64,000 nt of DNA, taken from assembly GCF_000026985.1 (NCBI RefSeq), contig NC_017390.1:192558-256557 (forward strand), given 5' to 3'. A program made the position numbers and the translations under genes. This DNA is from Erwinia pyrifoliae DSM 12163. GTDB lineage: Bacteria > Pseudomonadota > Gammaproteobacteria > Enterobacterales > Enterobacteriaceae. Each line of letters starts with the position of its first letter. Position 1 is the stretch's first letter. This document shows, piece after piece, positions 10,053 to 20,240 of this stretch. The notes below the pieces were generated by a model. The model saw nothing but the letters and a program-made list of their open reading frames with translations. It did not search any database and was not told the origin of the DNA.

Positions 10053-10930
10053 AGCAGTTTCCAGAAAGCATCAATCAGCGGCTCCAGGAGCCGCTTTTTT
10101 TGTACGCAAACGCCTATTTCCAACGGATCCACCATCTCCACGTCTGCCAGTTCCAGGATACGGTTACGCACTGACTCGGGGCTGTTTTCCAGCACCACGT
10201 CCGGCAGCAGGGCTATTCCGCAGCCGACCGCTACCATAGAGACAATCGCTTCATGCCCGGACACCGTGGCATAAATTTGTGGGTTAGCGATGCGGCGGTG
10301 ACGAAACCAGAGATCGATGCGGCGGCGCGAAGGCCCCTGATCGGGCAGGATAAAGGGGATCTGTGACCAGTCGGGTGTTGGCTGCGTTGCCTGTACGCGT
10401 ACCGGGCAGGGCAGTGCCGGGGCTATCAGCACCAACGGGATCAGCCCGAGCGGGGTGAAGCCGACGCTGGCGGGCAGGGTTTCCGGCTGTCCGGCAATGG
10501 CCAGATCCATGTCACCGGACTGCACTTTTTCCACGGCATCGGCGGCATCACCGGTGGTCAGCTTGATTTCGACCAAAGGATGTTCGGCGCGAAAGCGGTC
10601 GAGGATCGGCGGCAGATGGCTGTAGGCGGCAGTCACCGAGCAGAACAGCCTCAGCTCCCCGCTGAGTGACGGGCCGTTTTGCCCAAGCGCATGGCACATT
10701 TGCTGATATTGCAACAACGTCTGTTGAGCGAACTGACGCAAACGTTCACCGGCATCGGTCAGGGTCACCGTGCGGTTATCGCGTAAAAACAGCGTCTGAC
10801 CGAGGTCGTCTTCCAGCCGCTGGATCTGCCGTGACAGCGTGGACGGGCTGACGTGCATAGCGCGTGCGCTGCGCCCGAAATGTCGGCTGTCTGCAAGATG
10901 GAGAAACAGTTTCAGGTCACGCAGATCCAT
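10049..10930 (-). CDS. ilvY: LysR-family activator of ilvC, IlvY
   Basis: A 293-residue LysR-type regulator with an N-terminal helix-turn-helix ([20 protein letters not shown], about 18-37) and an inducer-binding domain. In E. coli IlvY (297 residues) binds acetolactate or acetohydroxybutyrate and activates divergent ilvC while repressing itself. It is divergent from ilvC with a 165-base region carrying the operators. Its stop overlaps ilvA. Confidence 0.95.
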   Translation of the reverse strand: MDLRDLKLFLHLADSRHFGRSARAMHVSPSTLSRQIQRLEDDLGQTLFLRDNRTVTLTDAGERLRQFAQQTLLQYQQMCHALGQNGPSLSGELRLFCSVTAAYSHLPPILDRFRAEHPLVEIKLTTGDAADAVEKVQSGDMDLAIAGQPETLPASVGFTPLGLIPLVLIAPALPCPVRVQATQPTPDWSQIPFILPDQGPSRRRIDLWFRHRRIANPQIYATVSGHEAIVSMVAVGCGIALLPDVVLENSPESVRNRILELADVEMVDPLEIGVCVQKKRLLEPLIDAFWKLL

Positions 10931-10953
10931 CGGATTCAGCCCTTATGTTCGCG

Positions 10954-10968
10954 TTGCAAAATGTGCAA
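10954..10968. promoter_or_regulatory. Probable IlvY operator
   Basis: TTGC-N7-GCAA, a 15-base inverted repeat with the T-N11-A form typical of LysR-type regulators, lies in the ilvY-ilvC intergenic region just upstream of ilvY. E. coli has two tandem IlvY operators here; the second, nearer ilvC, is not clear by eye (possibly around 10990-11005). Confidence 0.55.
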
Positions 10969-11095
10969 TATCACGTTGTTAATATATCAATTTAAGCAAT
11001 GCATTTCCTGTCATATGATAAGGTCTATTCAGGGCAGGGAAATCAATGCCCGGACAACAAACAATAATGCGAACACAACCTCATACGGAGTACCC

Positions 11096-12574
11096 ATGGC
11101 GAACTATTTCAACACGTTGAACCTGCGCAACCAGCTGGCGCAATTAGGCAAATGCCGTTTTATGGCGCGCGAAGAATTTGCTGATGAAGCCAGCTACCTG
11201 AAAGGCAAGAAAGTGGTCATCGTAGGTTGTGGTGCTCAGGGCCTGAATCAGGGTCTGAATATGCGTGATTCCGGCCTGGACATTGCTTACGCGCTGCGTG
11301 CGGAAGCCATCGCCGAAAAGCGCGCCTCATGGCGTAAGGCGACCGAAAACGGCTTCAAAGTGGGCACCTATGAAGAGCTGATCCCACAGGCCGACCTGGT
11401 GGTTAACCTGACGCCGGACAAACAGCATACTTCAGTGGTACAGGCGGTTCAGCCATTGATGAAAGACGGTGCGGCACTGGGGTATTCGCACGGTTTTAAT
11501 ATTGTTGAAGTGGGCGAGCAGGTACGTAAAGACGTCACGGTAGTGATGGTTGCGCCGAAGTGCCCGGGTACAGAGGTTCGTGAAGAGTACAAACGCGGTT
11601 TCGGCGTACCTACGCTTATCGCCGTTCACCCGGAAAACGATCCAAAAGGCGAAGGCATGGCGATTGCTAAAGCCTGGGCTGCCGCAACCGGCGGTCACCG
11701 CGCGGGCGTGCTGGAGTCATCCTTCGTTGCCGAAGTGAAGTCTGATCTGATGGGCGAGCAGACTATTCTGTGCGGTATGTTACAGGCCGGTTCGCTGCTG
11801 TGCTTCGATAAGCTGGTGGCTGAAGGCACCGACGCGGCCTATGCGGAAAAACTGATCCAGTTCGGTTGGGAAACCATTACCGAAGCGCTGAAGCAGGGCG
11901 GCATTACCCTGATGATGGATCGCCTGTCTAATCCAGCTAAAGTGCGTGCTTATGCGCTCTCTGAACAGCTGAAAACTATTATGGCTCCGCTGTTCCAGAA
12001 GCATATGGATGACATCATCTCCGGTGAATTCTCATCCGGCATGATGGCTGACTGGGCCAACGACGATAAAAAACTGCTGGGCTGGCGTGAAGAGACCGGT
12101 AAAACCGCGTTTGAAACTGCCGCACAGTTTGAAGGTAAAATCGGCGAGCAGGATTACTTTGACCAGGGCGTGGTGATGATCGCGATGGTTAAGGCGGGCG
12201 TCGAGCTGGCGTTTGAAACGATGGTCGCTGCCGGTATCGTTGAAGAGTCTGCTTACTATGAATCTCTGCACGAGCTGCCGCTGATTGCTAACACCATTGC
12301 GCGTAAACGCCTGTATGAAATGAACGTGGTTATCTCTGATACCGCCGAATACGGTAACTACCTGTTCTCTTACGCCGCTGTACCGCTGCTGAAAGAGTTT
12401 ATGACCACCCTGCAGGCGGGCGATTTGGGCAAACAGGTTAACCCGTCGACCAGCGTTGATAACGCGCAGCTGCGCGACGTTAACGAAGCGATTCGTCACC
12501 ACGATATCGAAACCGTAGGCCGCAAACTGCGCGGCTATATGACCGATATGAAGCGTATCGCGGTAGCAGGCTAA
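11096..12574 (+). CDS. ilvC: Ketol-acid reductoisomerase
   Basis: A 492-residue class II (long) KARI, one residue longer than E. coli IlvC. It isomerises and reduces acetolactate and acetohydroxybutyrate using NADPH and Mg. The Rossmann motif [16 protein letters not shown] is near residues 37-52. The start [18 protein letters not shown] at 11096 fits the family and follows ACGGAG; an in-frame ATG at 10853 is inside ilvY and rejected. Expression is expected to depend on IlvY. Confidence 0.97.
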   Translation: MANYFNTLNLRNQLAQLGKCRFMAREEFADEASYLKGKKVVIVGCGAQGLNQGLNMRDSGLDIAYALRAEAIAEKRASWRKATENGFKVGTYEELIPQADLVVNLTPDKQHTSVVQAVQPLMKDGAALGYSHGFNIVEVGEQVRKDVTVVMVAPKCPGTEVREEYKRGFGVPTLIAVHPENDPKGEGMAIAKAWAAATGGHRAGVLESSFVAEVKSDLMGEQTILCGMLQAGSLLCFDKLVAEGTDAAYAEKLIQFGWETITEALKQGGITLMMDRLSNPAKVRAYALSEQLKTIMAPLFQKHMDDIISGEFSSGMMADWANDDKKLLGWREETGKTAFETAAQFEGKIGEQDYFDQGVVMIAMVKAGVELAFETMVAAGIVEESAYYESLHELPLIANTIARKRLYEMNVVISDTAEYGNYLFSYAAVPLLKEFMTTLQAGDLGKQVNPSTSVDNAQLRDVNEAIRHHDIETVGRKLRGYMTDMKRIAVAG

Positions 12575-12604
12575 GCTTGCCGGGCGGATAACCGATCCAC
12601 CCTG

Positions 12605-12635
12605 ATAAAAAAAGCGCCTTGCGGCGCTTTTTTTA
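12605..12635 (+). terminator. Terminator after ilvC
   Basis: AAAAAAAGCGCC-TTGC-GGCGCTTTTTTT. It separates ilvC from convergent ppiC and, being symmetrical with A and T runs, could serve both strands. Confidence 0.88.
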
Positions 12636-12914
12636 GTTGCGGTACAGCACTTTGATGATGTGATAACCAAACTGGGTATGCAGCGGTCCCTGTGGCTCGA
12701 TCAGCGGGCAGGAAAACACCACTTTATCGAATGCCGGCACCATTGCACCCTGTTTGAATTCGCCTAAGTGGCCGCCTTTCTTACCCGACGGGCAGGTCGA
12801 GTGTTTTTTTGCCAGCTTTTCAAAATCAGCACCCTGTTTGAGCTGCTCTAACAGGTCGAGCGCCAGTTTTTCTTCTTTTACCAGAATGTGCAGTGCTGCT
12901 GCGTTTTTTGCCAT
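12633..12914 (-). CDS. ppiC: Parvulin peptidyl-prolyl isomerase PpiC
   Basis: A 93-residue single-domain parvulin with no signal peptide, nearly identical to E. coli PpiC (93 residues). Conserved elements are [11 protein letters not shown] at the start, [17 protein letters not shown] and the C-terminal [10 protein letters not shown]. It catalyses cis-trans isomerisation of X-Pro bonds in the cytoplasm. It is divergent from rep. Confidence 0.96.
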   Translation of the reverse strand: MAKNAAALHILVKEEKLALDLLEQLKQGADFEKLAKKHSTCPSGKKGGHLGEFKQGAMVPAFDKVVFSCPLIEPQGPLHTQFGYHIIKVLYRN

Positions 12915-13002
12915 GATGTTGCCTTGAGTTATGTGGATTGCGCTCGCTATACTACCACGCTGTCATTCCCATCCCCCCGCAATTTCACAGAGTAACTTAT
13001 CT

Positions 13003-15024
13003 ATGCGTCTTAATCCTGGTCAGCAACATGCCGTGGAATTTGTTACCGGGCCCTGCCTGGTACTGGCCGGAGCCGGGTCGGGTAAAACGCGGGTGATCAC
13101 CAATAAAATTGCCTATCTGATCCGCGAGTGCGGCTATCAGGCGCGTCACATCGCGGCAGTCACTTTTACCAACAAGGCTTCGCGCGAGATGAAAGAGCGT
13201 GTGGCGCAAACGCTGGGGCGCAAAGAAGCGCGCGGTCTGATGATCTCGACCTTCCACACGTTAGGACTGGAAATCATCAAACGTGAATACGCCGCGCTGG
13301 GGATGAAATCAAATTTCTCGCTGTTTGACGATCAGGACCAGCTGGCGTTGCTGAAAGACTTAACGGAACAGTGGCTGGAAAACGATAAAAATCTGTTGCA
13401 GCAGCTGGTCTCTACCATTTCAAACTGGAAGAACGATTTGATGGACCCGCCTCGGGCTGCCGCAGGGGCGCTGTCAGAGCGTGACAAGCTGTTTGCCCAC
13501 TGTTATGCACTGTACGATAAGCATCTTAAATCGTGCAACGTACTGGATTTCGACGACCTGATCCTACTGCCCACGCTGCTGCTTCAGCGTAATGTGGACG
13601 TGCGCGAGCGCTGGCAGCAGCGCATTCGCTATCTGCTGGTGGATGAATATCAGGATACCAATACCAGCCAGTATGAGCTGGTCAAACTGCTGGTGGGCGC
13701 CAGGGCGCGCTTTACCGTCGTGGGCGATGACGATCAGTCTATTTACTCCTGGCGCGGGGCGCGGCCGCAAAACCTGGTGTTGTTACAGGAGGATTTTCCG
13801 GCGTTACAGGTTATTAAACTGGAACAGAACTACCGCTCTTCAGAGCGTATTCTTAAAGCGGCTAACATCCTGATTGCCAATAACCCTCACGTTTTTGAAA
13901 AACGTCTGTTCTCCGAACTGGGTTATGGCGCCGAGCTGAAAGTGGTGACCGCCAACCATGAAGATCACGAGGCGGAGCGGGTTATTGGTGAGCTGATTGC
14001 CCACCACTTTATTAACAAAACGCAGTACAAAGATTACGCCATCCTTTATCGCGGCAACCACCAGTCGCGTGTATTTGAAAAGATGCTGATGCAGAACCGT
14101 ATTCCGTATCACATCTCGGGCGGCACGTCGTTTTTCTCGCGCCCGGAAATCAAAGACCTGCTGGCCTATCTGCGGGTACTGACCAACGCCGACGACGACA
14201 GTGCTTTTATGCGTATCGTTAACACGCCGCGACGCGAAATCGGTTCGGCAACCTTGCAGAAGCTGGGCGAGTGGGCGATGCAGCGCAATAAAAGCCTGTT
14301 TACCGCCAGCTTCGACGTTGGCCTTGGGCAAACCCTGGCCGGACGCGGCCTGGAATCGCTGCAGCGTTTCACCCACTGGTTGCAGGAGATCGCCCGGCTT
14401 GCGGAGCGTGAGCCGGTAGCGGCGGTGCGCGATCTGATCCGTGGCGTTGACTATGAAAGCTGGCTGTTTGAAACTTCGGCCAGCCCGAAAGCGGCCGAAA
14501 TGCGCATGAAAAACGTCAATACGCTGTTTCAGTGGATGACGGAAATGCTGGAAGGTAGCGACATTGATGAACCGATGACGCTCACCCAGGTGGTGACACG
14601 TTTTACCCTGCGTGACATGATGGAACGCGGTGAAAGCGATGAAGAATCCGACCAGGTACAGCTAATGACGCTGCATGCCTCTAAAGGTCTGGAATTCCCC
14701 TACGTATTTCTGGTGGGGATGGAAGAAGGGCTGTTACCCCATCAGAGCAGCATTGATGAAAACAACGTGGAAGAAGAGCGCCGCCTGGCCTACGTGGGGA
14801 TTACCCGTGCGCAAAAGGAGCTGACGTTTACCCTGTGCCGTGAACGCCGTCAGTATGGCGAGCTGGTGCGGCCGGAACCAAGTCGTTTTCTTCTGGAGCT
14901 GCCGCAGGACGATTTGCAGTGGGAAAGCGAACGCAAGGTGGTAAGCGCCGAAGAACGGATGCAAAAAGGGCAGGGGCATTTAGCCAATATCCGTGCTCAG
15001 TTGGCAAAGGCAAAAGGTCTGTGA
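13003..15024 (+). CDS. rep: ATP-dependent DNA helicase Rep
   Basis: A 673-residue SF1A 3'-5' helicase identical in length to E. coli Rep. Walker A GAGSGKT is at residues 23-29, the motif II region is VDEYQDTN, motif III is [13 protein letters not shown], and motif VI is [11 protein letters not shown]. It clears proteins ahead of replication forks and associates with DnaB. The ATG at 13003 ([10 protein letters not shown]) matches the family; an upstream ATG at 12931 lies in the ppiC-rep promoter region. The sequence diverges from the E. coli backbone immediately after its stop. Confidence 0.97.
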   Translation: MRLNPGQQHAVEFVTGPCLVLAGAGSGKTRVITNKIAYLIRECGYQARHIAAVTFTNKASREMKERVAQTLGRKEARGLMISTFHTLGLEIIKREYAALGMKSNFSLFDDQDQLALLKDLTEQWLENDKNLLQQLVSTISNWKNDLMDPPRAAAGALSERDKLFAHCYALYDKHLKSCNVLDFDDLILLPTLLLQRNVDVRERWQQRIRYLLVDEYQDTNTSQYELVKLLVGARARFTVVGDDDQSIYSWRGARPQNLVLLQEDFPALQVIKLEQNYRSSERILKAANILIANNPHVFEKRLFSELGYGAELKVVTANHEDHEAERVIGELIAHHFINKTQYKDYAILYRGNHQSRVFEKMLMQNRIPYHISGGTSFFSRPEIKDLLAYLRVLTNADDDSAFMRIVNTPRREIGSATLQKLGEWAMQRNKSLFTASFDVGLGQTLAGRGLESLQRFTHWLQEIARLAEREPVAAVRDLIRGVDYESWLFETSASPKAAEMRMKNVNTLFQWMTEMLEGSDIDEPMTLTQVVTRFTLRDMMERGESDEESDQVQLMTLHASKGLEFPYVFLVGMEEGLLPHQSSIDENNVEEERRLAYVGITRAQKELTFTLCRERRQYGELVRPEPSRFLLELPQDDLQWESERKVVSAEERMQKGQGHLANIRAQLAKAKGL

Positions 15025-15408
15025 CTGTACTCTGATGCAAACTGCAATGTTAAGTCGCTATGGCGAAACTGTCGACAAATACCGTATACATGCTGCCATC
15101 TCTGCGTTATAGACGGCTTATATAAAACGTTTAGGGTACGACTGTTACCCACTGCCGTGAGGCTTTAATACGCTAATAGTGCATGTTTTCTGATTGCAAA
15201 ATCCTTTAGTCTGGCGTAGATTTATTGAACTCTTGACTGCTTTGTTAAGAGTTAATTTGAGACCTACGCATACTCGTAGCCTTATCCCTTTATCGGGATC
15301 GCCGTATAAACAGATGGTGTTTGCGGCCTGGTTGAATCGTGGAGGCGCGCTGCTTCTACGATTATTGCCGTTGTAGCTATATACGATGCTCACGGCTAAG
15401 GTGGACAC
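15025..15408. other. AT-richer intergenic region upstream of the rep-gppA cassette
   Basis: This 384-base stretch has no convincing gene. It holds a nested inverted repeat (listed separately at 15214-15269), a small stem ATCCC-TTTATC-GGGAT (15284-15299) and, just before the downstream gene, the Shine-Dalgarno-like AAGGTGG. A -10-like TATATA lies near 15379-15384, but no clear -35 partner is seen. Confidence 0.5.
15214..15269. repeat. Nested inverted repeat in the rep-gppA insertion
   Basis: Outer arms GCGTAG (15214-15219) and CTACGC (15264-15269) enclose inner arms AACTCTT (15228-15234) and AAGAGTT (15247-15253). The two perfect stems share nearly the same centre, with internal gaps of 8 and 10 bases. 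It may be a two-part operator, a structured 5' leader or a recombination site. Confidence 0.55.
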
Positions 15409-15801
15409 ATGCAAGACGCGCTGAACTCTAAACGCTCAATACAGACTATTCGTGACTGCACAAGCATTATCGCTACTCATTCGTTTAATGCGAACCTGCT
15501 ACAGGTGCGCACACTTGACAACGAAGCAGTCCCGCCAGAACAACTGCACTTCATCGTGACCTTTAAGCACGATGTTGAGAATGCTCGCGCCACGGTCAAA
15601 CCGCTGGCGGAAGCTGTTTTCCTGAATGGTCGCGTCCGCTATATCGTTAAACCCGCAAAACAGTATCCTGAGCTTGAGCGGCATATGCCTATGTTTTCAG
15701 AAGTTATTGAAACTTCCATTCGAGAATTTTTGAGCAGCCATGTTAGAATTGTTCGCACCAATATTGCTAATGATTCTGCTAATAAATGGCTCCTACACTA
15801 A
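15409..15801 (+). CDS. Unrecognised protein, first gene of rep-gppA cassette
   Basis: A 130-residue protein of no family I recognise. It has no signal peptide, transmembrane segment or DNA-binding motif visible by eye. The central part reads as a beta-rich stretch (LHFIVTFKHDVENARATV, about 46-63; FLNGRVRYIVKP, about 71-82) followed by a helical C-terminal part (MFSEVIETSIREFLSSHV). The start is the ATG at 15409 after AAGGTGG. Its last 16 bases overlap the next gene in another frame, so the two are probably translationally coupled. Base composition is visibly more AT-rich than in the flanking core genes, which suggests acquisition. Confidence 0.7.
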   Translation: MQDALNSKRSIQTIRDCTSIIATHSFNANLLQVRTLDNEAVPPEQLHFIVTFKHDVENARATVKPLAEAVFLNGRVRYIVKPAKQYPELERHMPMFSEVIETSIREFLSSHVRIVRTNIANDSANKWLLH

Positions 15802-16574
15802 TAGCGTCATCGTTTTTTAACAAAAACATCGGTGAGTTTGCCCATCAAGGGGAGACTCGCTTTGTTCGTTTTGGTTATATGGTTGCCGCCACCTCGCTGT
15901 TCAAACTGACTGAGCTGGAGCTTATTGCCCCAGAAGATGACATCCATACTTACATTACGATCGAGCAGGTGGGTGGCACATATGGTAATCAGACTGCGGT
16001 AAGTGAAAAAATCCTTGATCTTAAAGACGATGGCATTTCTGAGGCTGAAATCATCGGGCATCTGCTCGCTTCTGAGCTGCTTGATGAAAATGCGAACATT
16101 CATGCGGGAAGGATAGCACTGCGGTCATCCTGCTTTGTAGAGGATGGCAACGAGGTATCCTGCAATCAGGTCGCCGGTGTTGGTGTTGAAGAGGCCTTTC
16201 AGAAAAAAGGCATTAGCAGCAGGGCTTATCTGTTTCTCCTGAACTGGTTTGAGCACCTGGTTTGTGATGATACGCAAACTATTCCCGGTGCAAAAATTTG
16301 GGCTGGAACGTTGATCCGGGCATGTGAAGTGCGCATCTACAATGAGAATGGACATGTTTTTGAAGATGTCCTTGGCGAGTTGGGAAAAGGGCGTAACCGC
16401 GGATTTTTGCCCTGGAATAAGGGGATGCTGACGGATGTAAGCACCTGGCAACCAAACGAAGTCCGGCCAACCGCGCAAAAATATATTGTGTTAGTCATCT
16501 CACGCGATACAAGCCTCACAGTGGGCTTATTACCCAGCGTAAAAAGGCAGCAATCAGAGCGCGTACTTACTTAG
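15786..16574 (+). CDS. Possible GNAT-fold protein, second gene of rep-gppA cassette
   Basis: A 262-residue soluble protein, not identified with certainty. The middle third has a pattern resembling the GNAT acetyl-CoA-binding motif: NQVAGVGVEEAFQKKGISSR (about 127-146) followed by a hydrophobic helix YLFLLNWF, with Gln139-Lys-Lys-Gly142 in the position of the Q/RxxGxG/A pyrophosphate loop. VRIYNENGHVFED (about 182-194) resembles the late GNAT 'LYxxxGF' element. The N-terminal 110 residues have no assignment. It has no strong Shine-Dalgarno sequence and overlaps the preceding gene by 16 bases, as expected for coupling. It converges on gppA. The acetyltransferase assignment is tentative. Confidence 0.65.
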   Translation: MAPTLIASSFFNKNIGEFAHQGETRFVRFGYMVAATSLFKLTELELIAPEDDIHTYITIEQVGGTYGNQTAVSEKILDLKDDGISEAEIIGHLLASELLDENANIHAGRIALRSSCFVEDGNEVSCNQVAGVGVEEAFQKKGISSRAYLFLLNWFEHLVCDDTQTIPGAKIWAGTLIRACEVRIYNENGHVFEDVLGELGKGRNRGFLPWNKGMLTDVSTWQPNEVRPTAQKYIVLVISRDTSLTVGLLPSVKRQQSERVLT

Positions 16575-16629
16575 CGTACTGCACGGGCTTTACAGGGGCT
16601 GGTACAGCCGCCTGAACCAGGCTGCACAT

Positions 16630-18114
16630 TCACAGAATTATTAACGACCAGTGCACGTAACTCTGCCAGCGTGCTTCCTGTTCCAATAGCTCAGCACGTA
16701 ACGGATGGGCTTCCAGCCAGCCGGACGGCAGCGTCAAAGTCAGATTATCATCATCGGCCTGCAAACGTACCGCCGGTAACCTGTCATCGCGTCGGCGGCT
16801 GGCAAAAATGATCGCCAGGCGCAGCAGGCGAGCCAGGCGTTCGGCAATGCGCGGGAGCAGGGCATTTTGTTGGCTCAGTAACGGCAGGTCGATGTTAGCA
16901 ACCTGATTTTGTAGCAAGGTGGCCAGCAATTTTTTCTGTGCCGGAGTAAAGCCGGGCAAATCCAGATGGCGAACCAGATAGGCTGCATGCTGCGGTGCCT
17001 GACGGAAATCGACGCTCAGCCCAATCTCGTGGATCAGGCAGGCGCTTGCCAGTAATTCGCGGCTGCGCTCGTCCAGCTTCCAGCGCTGGCTGACCTGGCG
17101 GGCAAAGCTCTCCGCCAGCTGGCGCACCCGCTCTGCCTGTTCCGCGTCGATAGCAAAACGGCGCTGGACATCATGCAGCGTGCGGCTGCGAATATCGCGA
17201 TCGACCGGTAGATGCAGCATGCCATACACCAGCCCTTCGCGCAGCGCACCACCCGCCAGCGTCATGCTGCTGATATCCAGTTCGTTAAAAATGGCGATAA
17301 GTATCGACAGGCCACTTGGAAAGACCAACGCACGCTCAAGGGTCAACCCCTCAATTTCCAGCTCTTCCAGCTTGCCGCACTCGATTGCACGCTGTTTCAG
17401 CTGCTGCAGTTTGCTCAGCGTGATGCGCTCGTCCATGCCTTGCGCCATCATAATTTCCTGCAGCGCCTGCACGGTGCCGGATGCGCCTACGCACATCTGC
17501 CAGCCTTGCTCTTTTAGCGAGTCGGCAATCGGACGGATCATCGCGCGAGCCGCCTGCTCGGCCTGTTCGAAATTCGCCCGACCCAGCTGTCTGTCGGTGA
17601 AATAGCGCTCCAGCCAGGTGACGCAGCCCATAGACAGGCTAACCAGCGTAGTGGTTTGCGCCCCCTTGCCGGTGACCAGTTCGGTGCTGCCACCGCCGAT
17701 ATCGACCACCAGACGTTTATCCGACCCCCCGGTGGTATGCGCCACGCCCTGATAAATCAGGCGCGCTTCTTCCTCGCCGCTGATCACGTTTACCGGGCAG
17801 CCAAGCACCTCTTGCGCTTTAACCAGAAAGCTTCCCGCATTGGGGGCAATGCGCAGGGTAGCCGTCGCCACCACGCGGATATGTTCGGAGGGGATATCCT
17901 GCAGCTGTTCAGAAAACAGCCGCAGACACTGCCATCCGCGCTCCATTGACTCGTCGGAAAGGTTATTATCCGCATCGAGTCCGGCAGCAAGACGCACCTT
18001 GCGCTTGATGCGGGCGACGGTCTGGATGCTACCAGCCACCTCACGCACCACCAACATGTGAAAGCTGTTCGACCCTAAATCGATCGCAGCATAAAGTGAT
18101 GATGCGCTCTGCAT
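16630..18114 (-). CDS. gppA: Guanosine-5'-triphosphate,3'-diphosphate pyrophosphatase
   Basis: A 494-residue member of the Ppx/GppA family, identical in length to E. coli GppA. The N-terminal sugar-kinase-like ATPase fold starts [20 protein letters not shown]; the second phosphate motif is [14 protein letters not shown] near 145; the C-terminal region has an HD-like helical domain. It hydrolyses pppGpp to ppGpp. It is six bases downstream of rhlB and probably co-transcribed with it. Confidence 0.96.
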   Translation of the reverse strand: MQSASSLYAAIDLGSNSFHMLVVREVAGSIQTVARIKRKVRLAAGLDADNNLSDESMERGWQCLRLFSEQLQDIPSEHIRVVATATLRIAPNAGSFLVKAQEVLGCPVNVISGEEEARLIYQGVAHTTGGSDKRLVVDIGGGSTELVTGKGAQTTTLVSLSMGCVTWLERYFTDRQLGRANFEQAEQAARAMIRPIADSLKEQGWQMCVGASGTVQALQEIMMAQGMDERITLSKLQQLKQRAIECGKLEELEIEGLTLERALVFPSGLSILIAIFNELDISSMTLAGGALREGLVYGMLHLPVDRDIRSRTLHDVQRRFAIDAEQAERVRQLAESFARQVSQRWKLDERSRELLASACLIHEIGLSVDFRQAPQHAAYLVRHLDLPGFTPAQKKLLATLLQNQVANIDLPLLSQQNALLPRIAERLARLLRLAIIFASRRRDDRLPAVRLQADDDNLTLTLPSGWLEAHPLRAELLEQEARWQSYVHWSLIIL

Positions 18115-18120
18115 AACCGC

Positions 18121-19413
18121 TTAACCTGAACGTTTGCGGTTAGGGCTACGCGGTGCACTGCTGCGGCGGTTATTGTTACCGCCACGACGCGGGCCATTAC
18201 CTGAACGGTTGCGGGTCAAACGCTTCGGCGGCGGAAGGTCGCCCATCAGCGCATCACTGTTATAACGGCTGACCGGAATGCTGTGCCCGATATACTCTTC
18301 GATGGCCGGCAGGTTCAGCGCGTACTCTTCACAGGCAAGACTAATAGAATGACCGTTAGCGCCCGCACGCCCGGTGCGACCAATACGGTGTACGTAATCT
18401 TCACGGTCGTCAGGCAAGTCGTAGTTAAAGACGTGGGTCACTGCGGGAATGTGCAGACCGCGTGCGGCCACGTCGGTGGCCACCAGAATATCAACATCAC
18501 CTTTGGTGAAGTCATCAAGGATGCGCAGGCGCTTTTTCTGCGCGACATCGCCGGTCAGCAGGCCAACACGATGGCCATCAGCAGCCAGATGGCCCCAGAT
18601 ATCTTCGCAACGATGCTTGGTATTGGCGAAGATGATGGTGCGATCCGGCCACTCTTCTTCAATCAGCGTTTGCAGCAAACGCATTTTTTCTTCGTTGGAG
18701 GGGTAGAACAGTTCTTCTTTAATACGATGCCCGGTTTTCTGGTCCGGTTCGACTTCAACGTATTCGGCATTGTTCATGTTCTCAAACGCCAGCTCGCGTA
18801 CGCGGAACGACAGGGTGGCGGAGAACAGCATATTCAGGCGCTGGTTAGCGGCAGGCATGCGACGGAATAACCAGCGAATATCTTTAATGAAGCCGAGGTC
18901 AAACATACGGTCAGCTTCGTCGAGTACCACTACCTGGATGGCGCCCAGGTTGACGTGATTTTGTTTAGCGTAATCGATTAAACGGCCCGTTGTTGCGATC
19001 AGCACATCGACACCGCTTTCCAGTACTTTTAGCTGTTTATCATAACCGTCTCCGCCATAGGCCAGGCCGATCTTCAGGCCCGATATCTGTGCCAGCGGCT
19101 CGGCGTCTGCATGGATCTGTACCGCCAGTTCGCGCGTTGGGGCGAGGATTAGCGCGCGGGGCTGGTTAACCTGACGGCCTTCCGGAGCGGGGTGAGAAAG
19201 AAGATGATGGAACGTTGACGTCAGAAACGCCATCGTTTTGCCGGTACCTGTTTGCGCCTGACCTGCTACATCACGCCCGGAGAGCGTAAAAGGTAATGCC
19301 AGCGCCTGAATAGGCGTGCAATTATGAAACCCTTTAGTTTCAAGGGCTTCGATCACCTGAGGGTGCAGGGCGAAGTCGGAAAACTTCTGTTCTGTTAAGT
19401 GTGTTTTGCTCAT
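18121..19413 (-). CDS. rhlB: ATP-dependent RNA helicase RhlB
   Basis: A 430-residue DEAD-box helicase of the RNA degradosome. Motif I is AQTGTGKT near 51, motif II DEAD near 165, motif III SAT near 200 and motif [12 protein letters not shown] near 340. The C-terminal tail, from about 395, is Arg/Gly/Asn-rich ([19 protein letters not shown]); in E. coli this basic end contributes to RNA and RNase E interaction. It is about nine residues longer than E. coli RhlB, the difference lying in this tail. Divergent from trxA. Confidence 0.96.
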   Translation of the reverse strand: MSKTHLTEQKFSDFALHPQVIEALETKGFHNCTPIQALALPFTLSGRDVAGQAQTGTGKTMAFLTSTFHHLLSHPAPEGRQVNQPRALILAPTRELAVQIHADAEPLAQISGLKIGLAYGGDGYDKQLKVLESGVDVLIATTGRLIDYAKQNHVNLGAIQVVVLDEADRMFDLGFIKDIRWLFRRMPAANQRLNMLFSATLSFRVRELAFENMNNAEYVEVEPDQKTGHRIKEELFYPSNEEKMRLLQTLIEEEWPDRTIIFANTKHRCEDIWGHLAADGHRVGLLTGDVAQKKRLRILDDFTKGDVDILVATDVAARGLHIPAVTHVFNYDLPDDREDYVHRIGRTGRAGANGHSISLACEEYALNLPAIEEYIGHSIPVSRYNSDALMGDLPPPKRLTRNRSGNGPRRGGNNNRRSSAPRSPNRKRSG

Positions 19414-19542
19414 AGTGTGGTAGAATATCAGCTTACTATTGCTTTACGAAAGCATATCCGGTGAAATAAAAGCAGTGAAATAAACTCAGCCTGATGGCGC
19501 TTAGCGCGACATCAAAGGTAAAGATAATCTCCTGGAGTAAAC

Positions 19543-19872
19543 ATGAGCGATAAAATTGTTCACCTGACCGATGACAGCTTTGAAACCGACGTCCTGAAAG
19601 CTGATGGGTTAACGCTGGTCGACTTCTGGGCAGAATGGTGCGGCCCGTGCAAAATGATCGCCCCGATCCTTGACGAAGTGGCTGCCGAATATGAAGGCAA
19701 ACTGACTGTTGCAAAGCTGAACATCGATGAGAACCCGGCAACGGCACCTAAATACGGCATTCGCGGTATTCCAACCCTGCTGCTGTTCAAAAATGGTGAG
19801 GTTGCTGCAACTAAAGTTGGCGCACTGTCTAAAGGCCAGCTTAAAGAGTTCCTGAACGCAAATCTGGGCTAA
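19543..19872 (+). CDS. trxA: Thioredoxin 1
   Basis: A 109-residue cytoplasmic thioredoxin with active site WCGPC (Cys33, Cys36) and conserved cis-Pro in RGIPTLLLF. Nearly identical to E. coli TrxA. It reduces ribonucleotide reductase, PAPS reductase and other disulfides. It starts nine bases after CTGGAG. It is followed by the long rho leader. Confidence 0.98.
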   Translation: MSDKIVHLTDDSFETDVLKADGLTLVDFWAEWCGPCKMIAPILDEVAAEYEGKLTVAKLNIDENPATAPKYGIRGIPTLLLFKNGEVAATKVGALSKGQLKEFLNANLG

Positions 19873-20240
19873 TCATGTCCTGCCGGCGCCTTGCGGTTCG
19901 AATTTTTCGTTGACCGCTAGACGCCCGGCATTAAGCGTGCTAATTTAAGTCTACTGCACGACGAACTTACCTTTACCTGTAGTTTAAATCTTTAGAATTA
20001 CTCCTTTGCTGAACAGCGTATCCATCAAAGCCTTACAAATGTTCAGCAATCTGACGGTTAGTACCAACTGATTTCCGGCTTCCTGTTTACCGTCTCCCTC
20101 GTTTCAGATCTGCATTTTCCTGCACGCGATCGTCGAGCGGACTTCAGAACCAGGAACCCATATAAACAGGCATGGATCTTTCGCCATACCATTCACGACA
20201 AACAGTTCAAGATATACCCCGAGTTTAAGAACCCACCATT
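19873..20240 (+). promoter_or_regulatory. rho leader region
   Basis: This 368-base trxA-rho gap has no convincing protein gene; an obvious counterpart of the E. coli rhoL leader ORF was not found. The distal 150 bases are C-rich on the sense strand, with few G in places (CCTGTTTACCGTCTCCCTCG, about 20081-20100), as expected for a Rho utilisation site. In E. coli, rho is autoregulated by Rho-dependent termination in its leader; the same is likely here. Confidence 0.65.

Noticed and set aside
15409..16574. Reading the two cassette genes as one gene split by a frameshift
   Set aside because: The second gene has its own plausible ATG and the 16-base overlap is typical of coupling; no slippery heptamer is seen and neither part resembles a known single longer protein.
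18283..18870. 195-codon plus-strand frame opposite rhlB
   Set aside because: Antisense shadow of the conserved DEAD-box core; no ribosome site and no sign of independent conservation.
20039..20071. Ten-codon frame in the rho leader as a rhoL candidate
   Set aside because: It has no Shine-Dalgarno sequence and no resemblance to E. coli RhoL.
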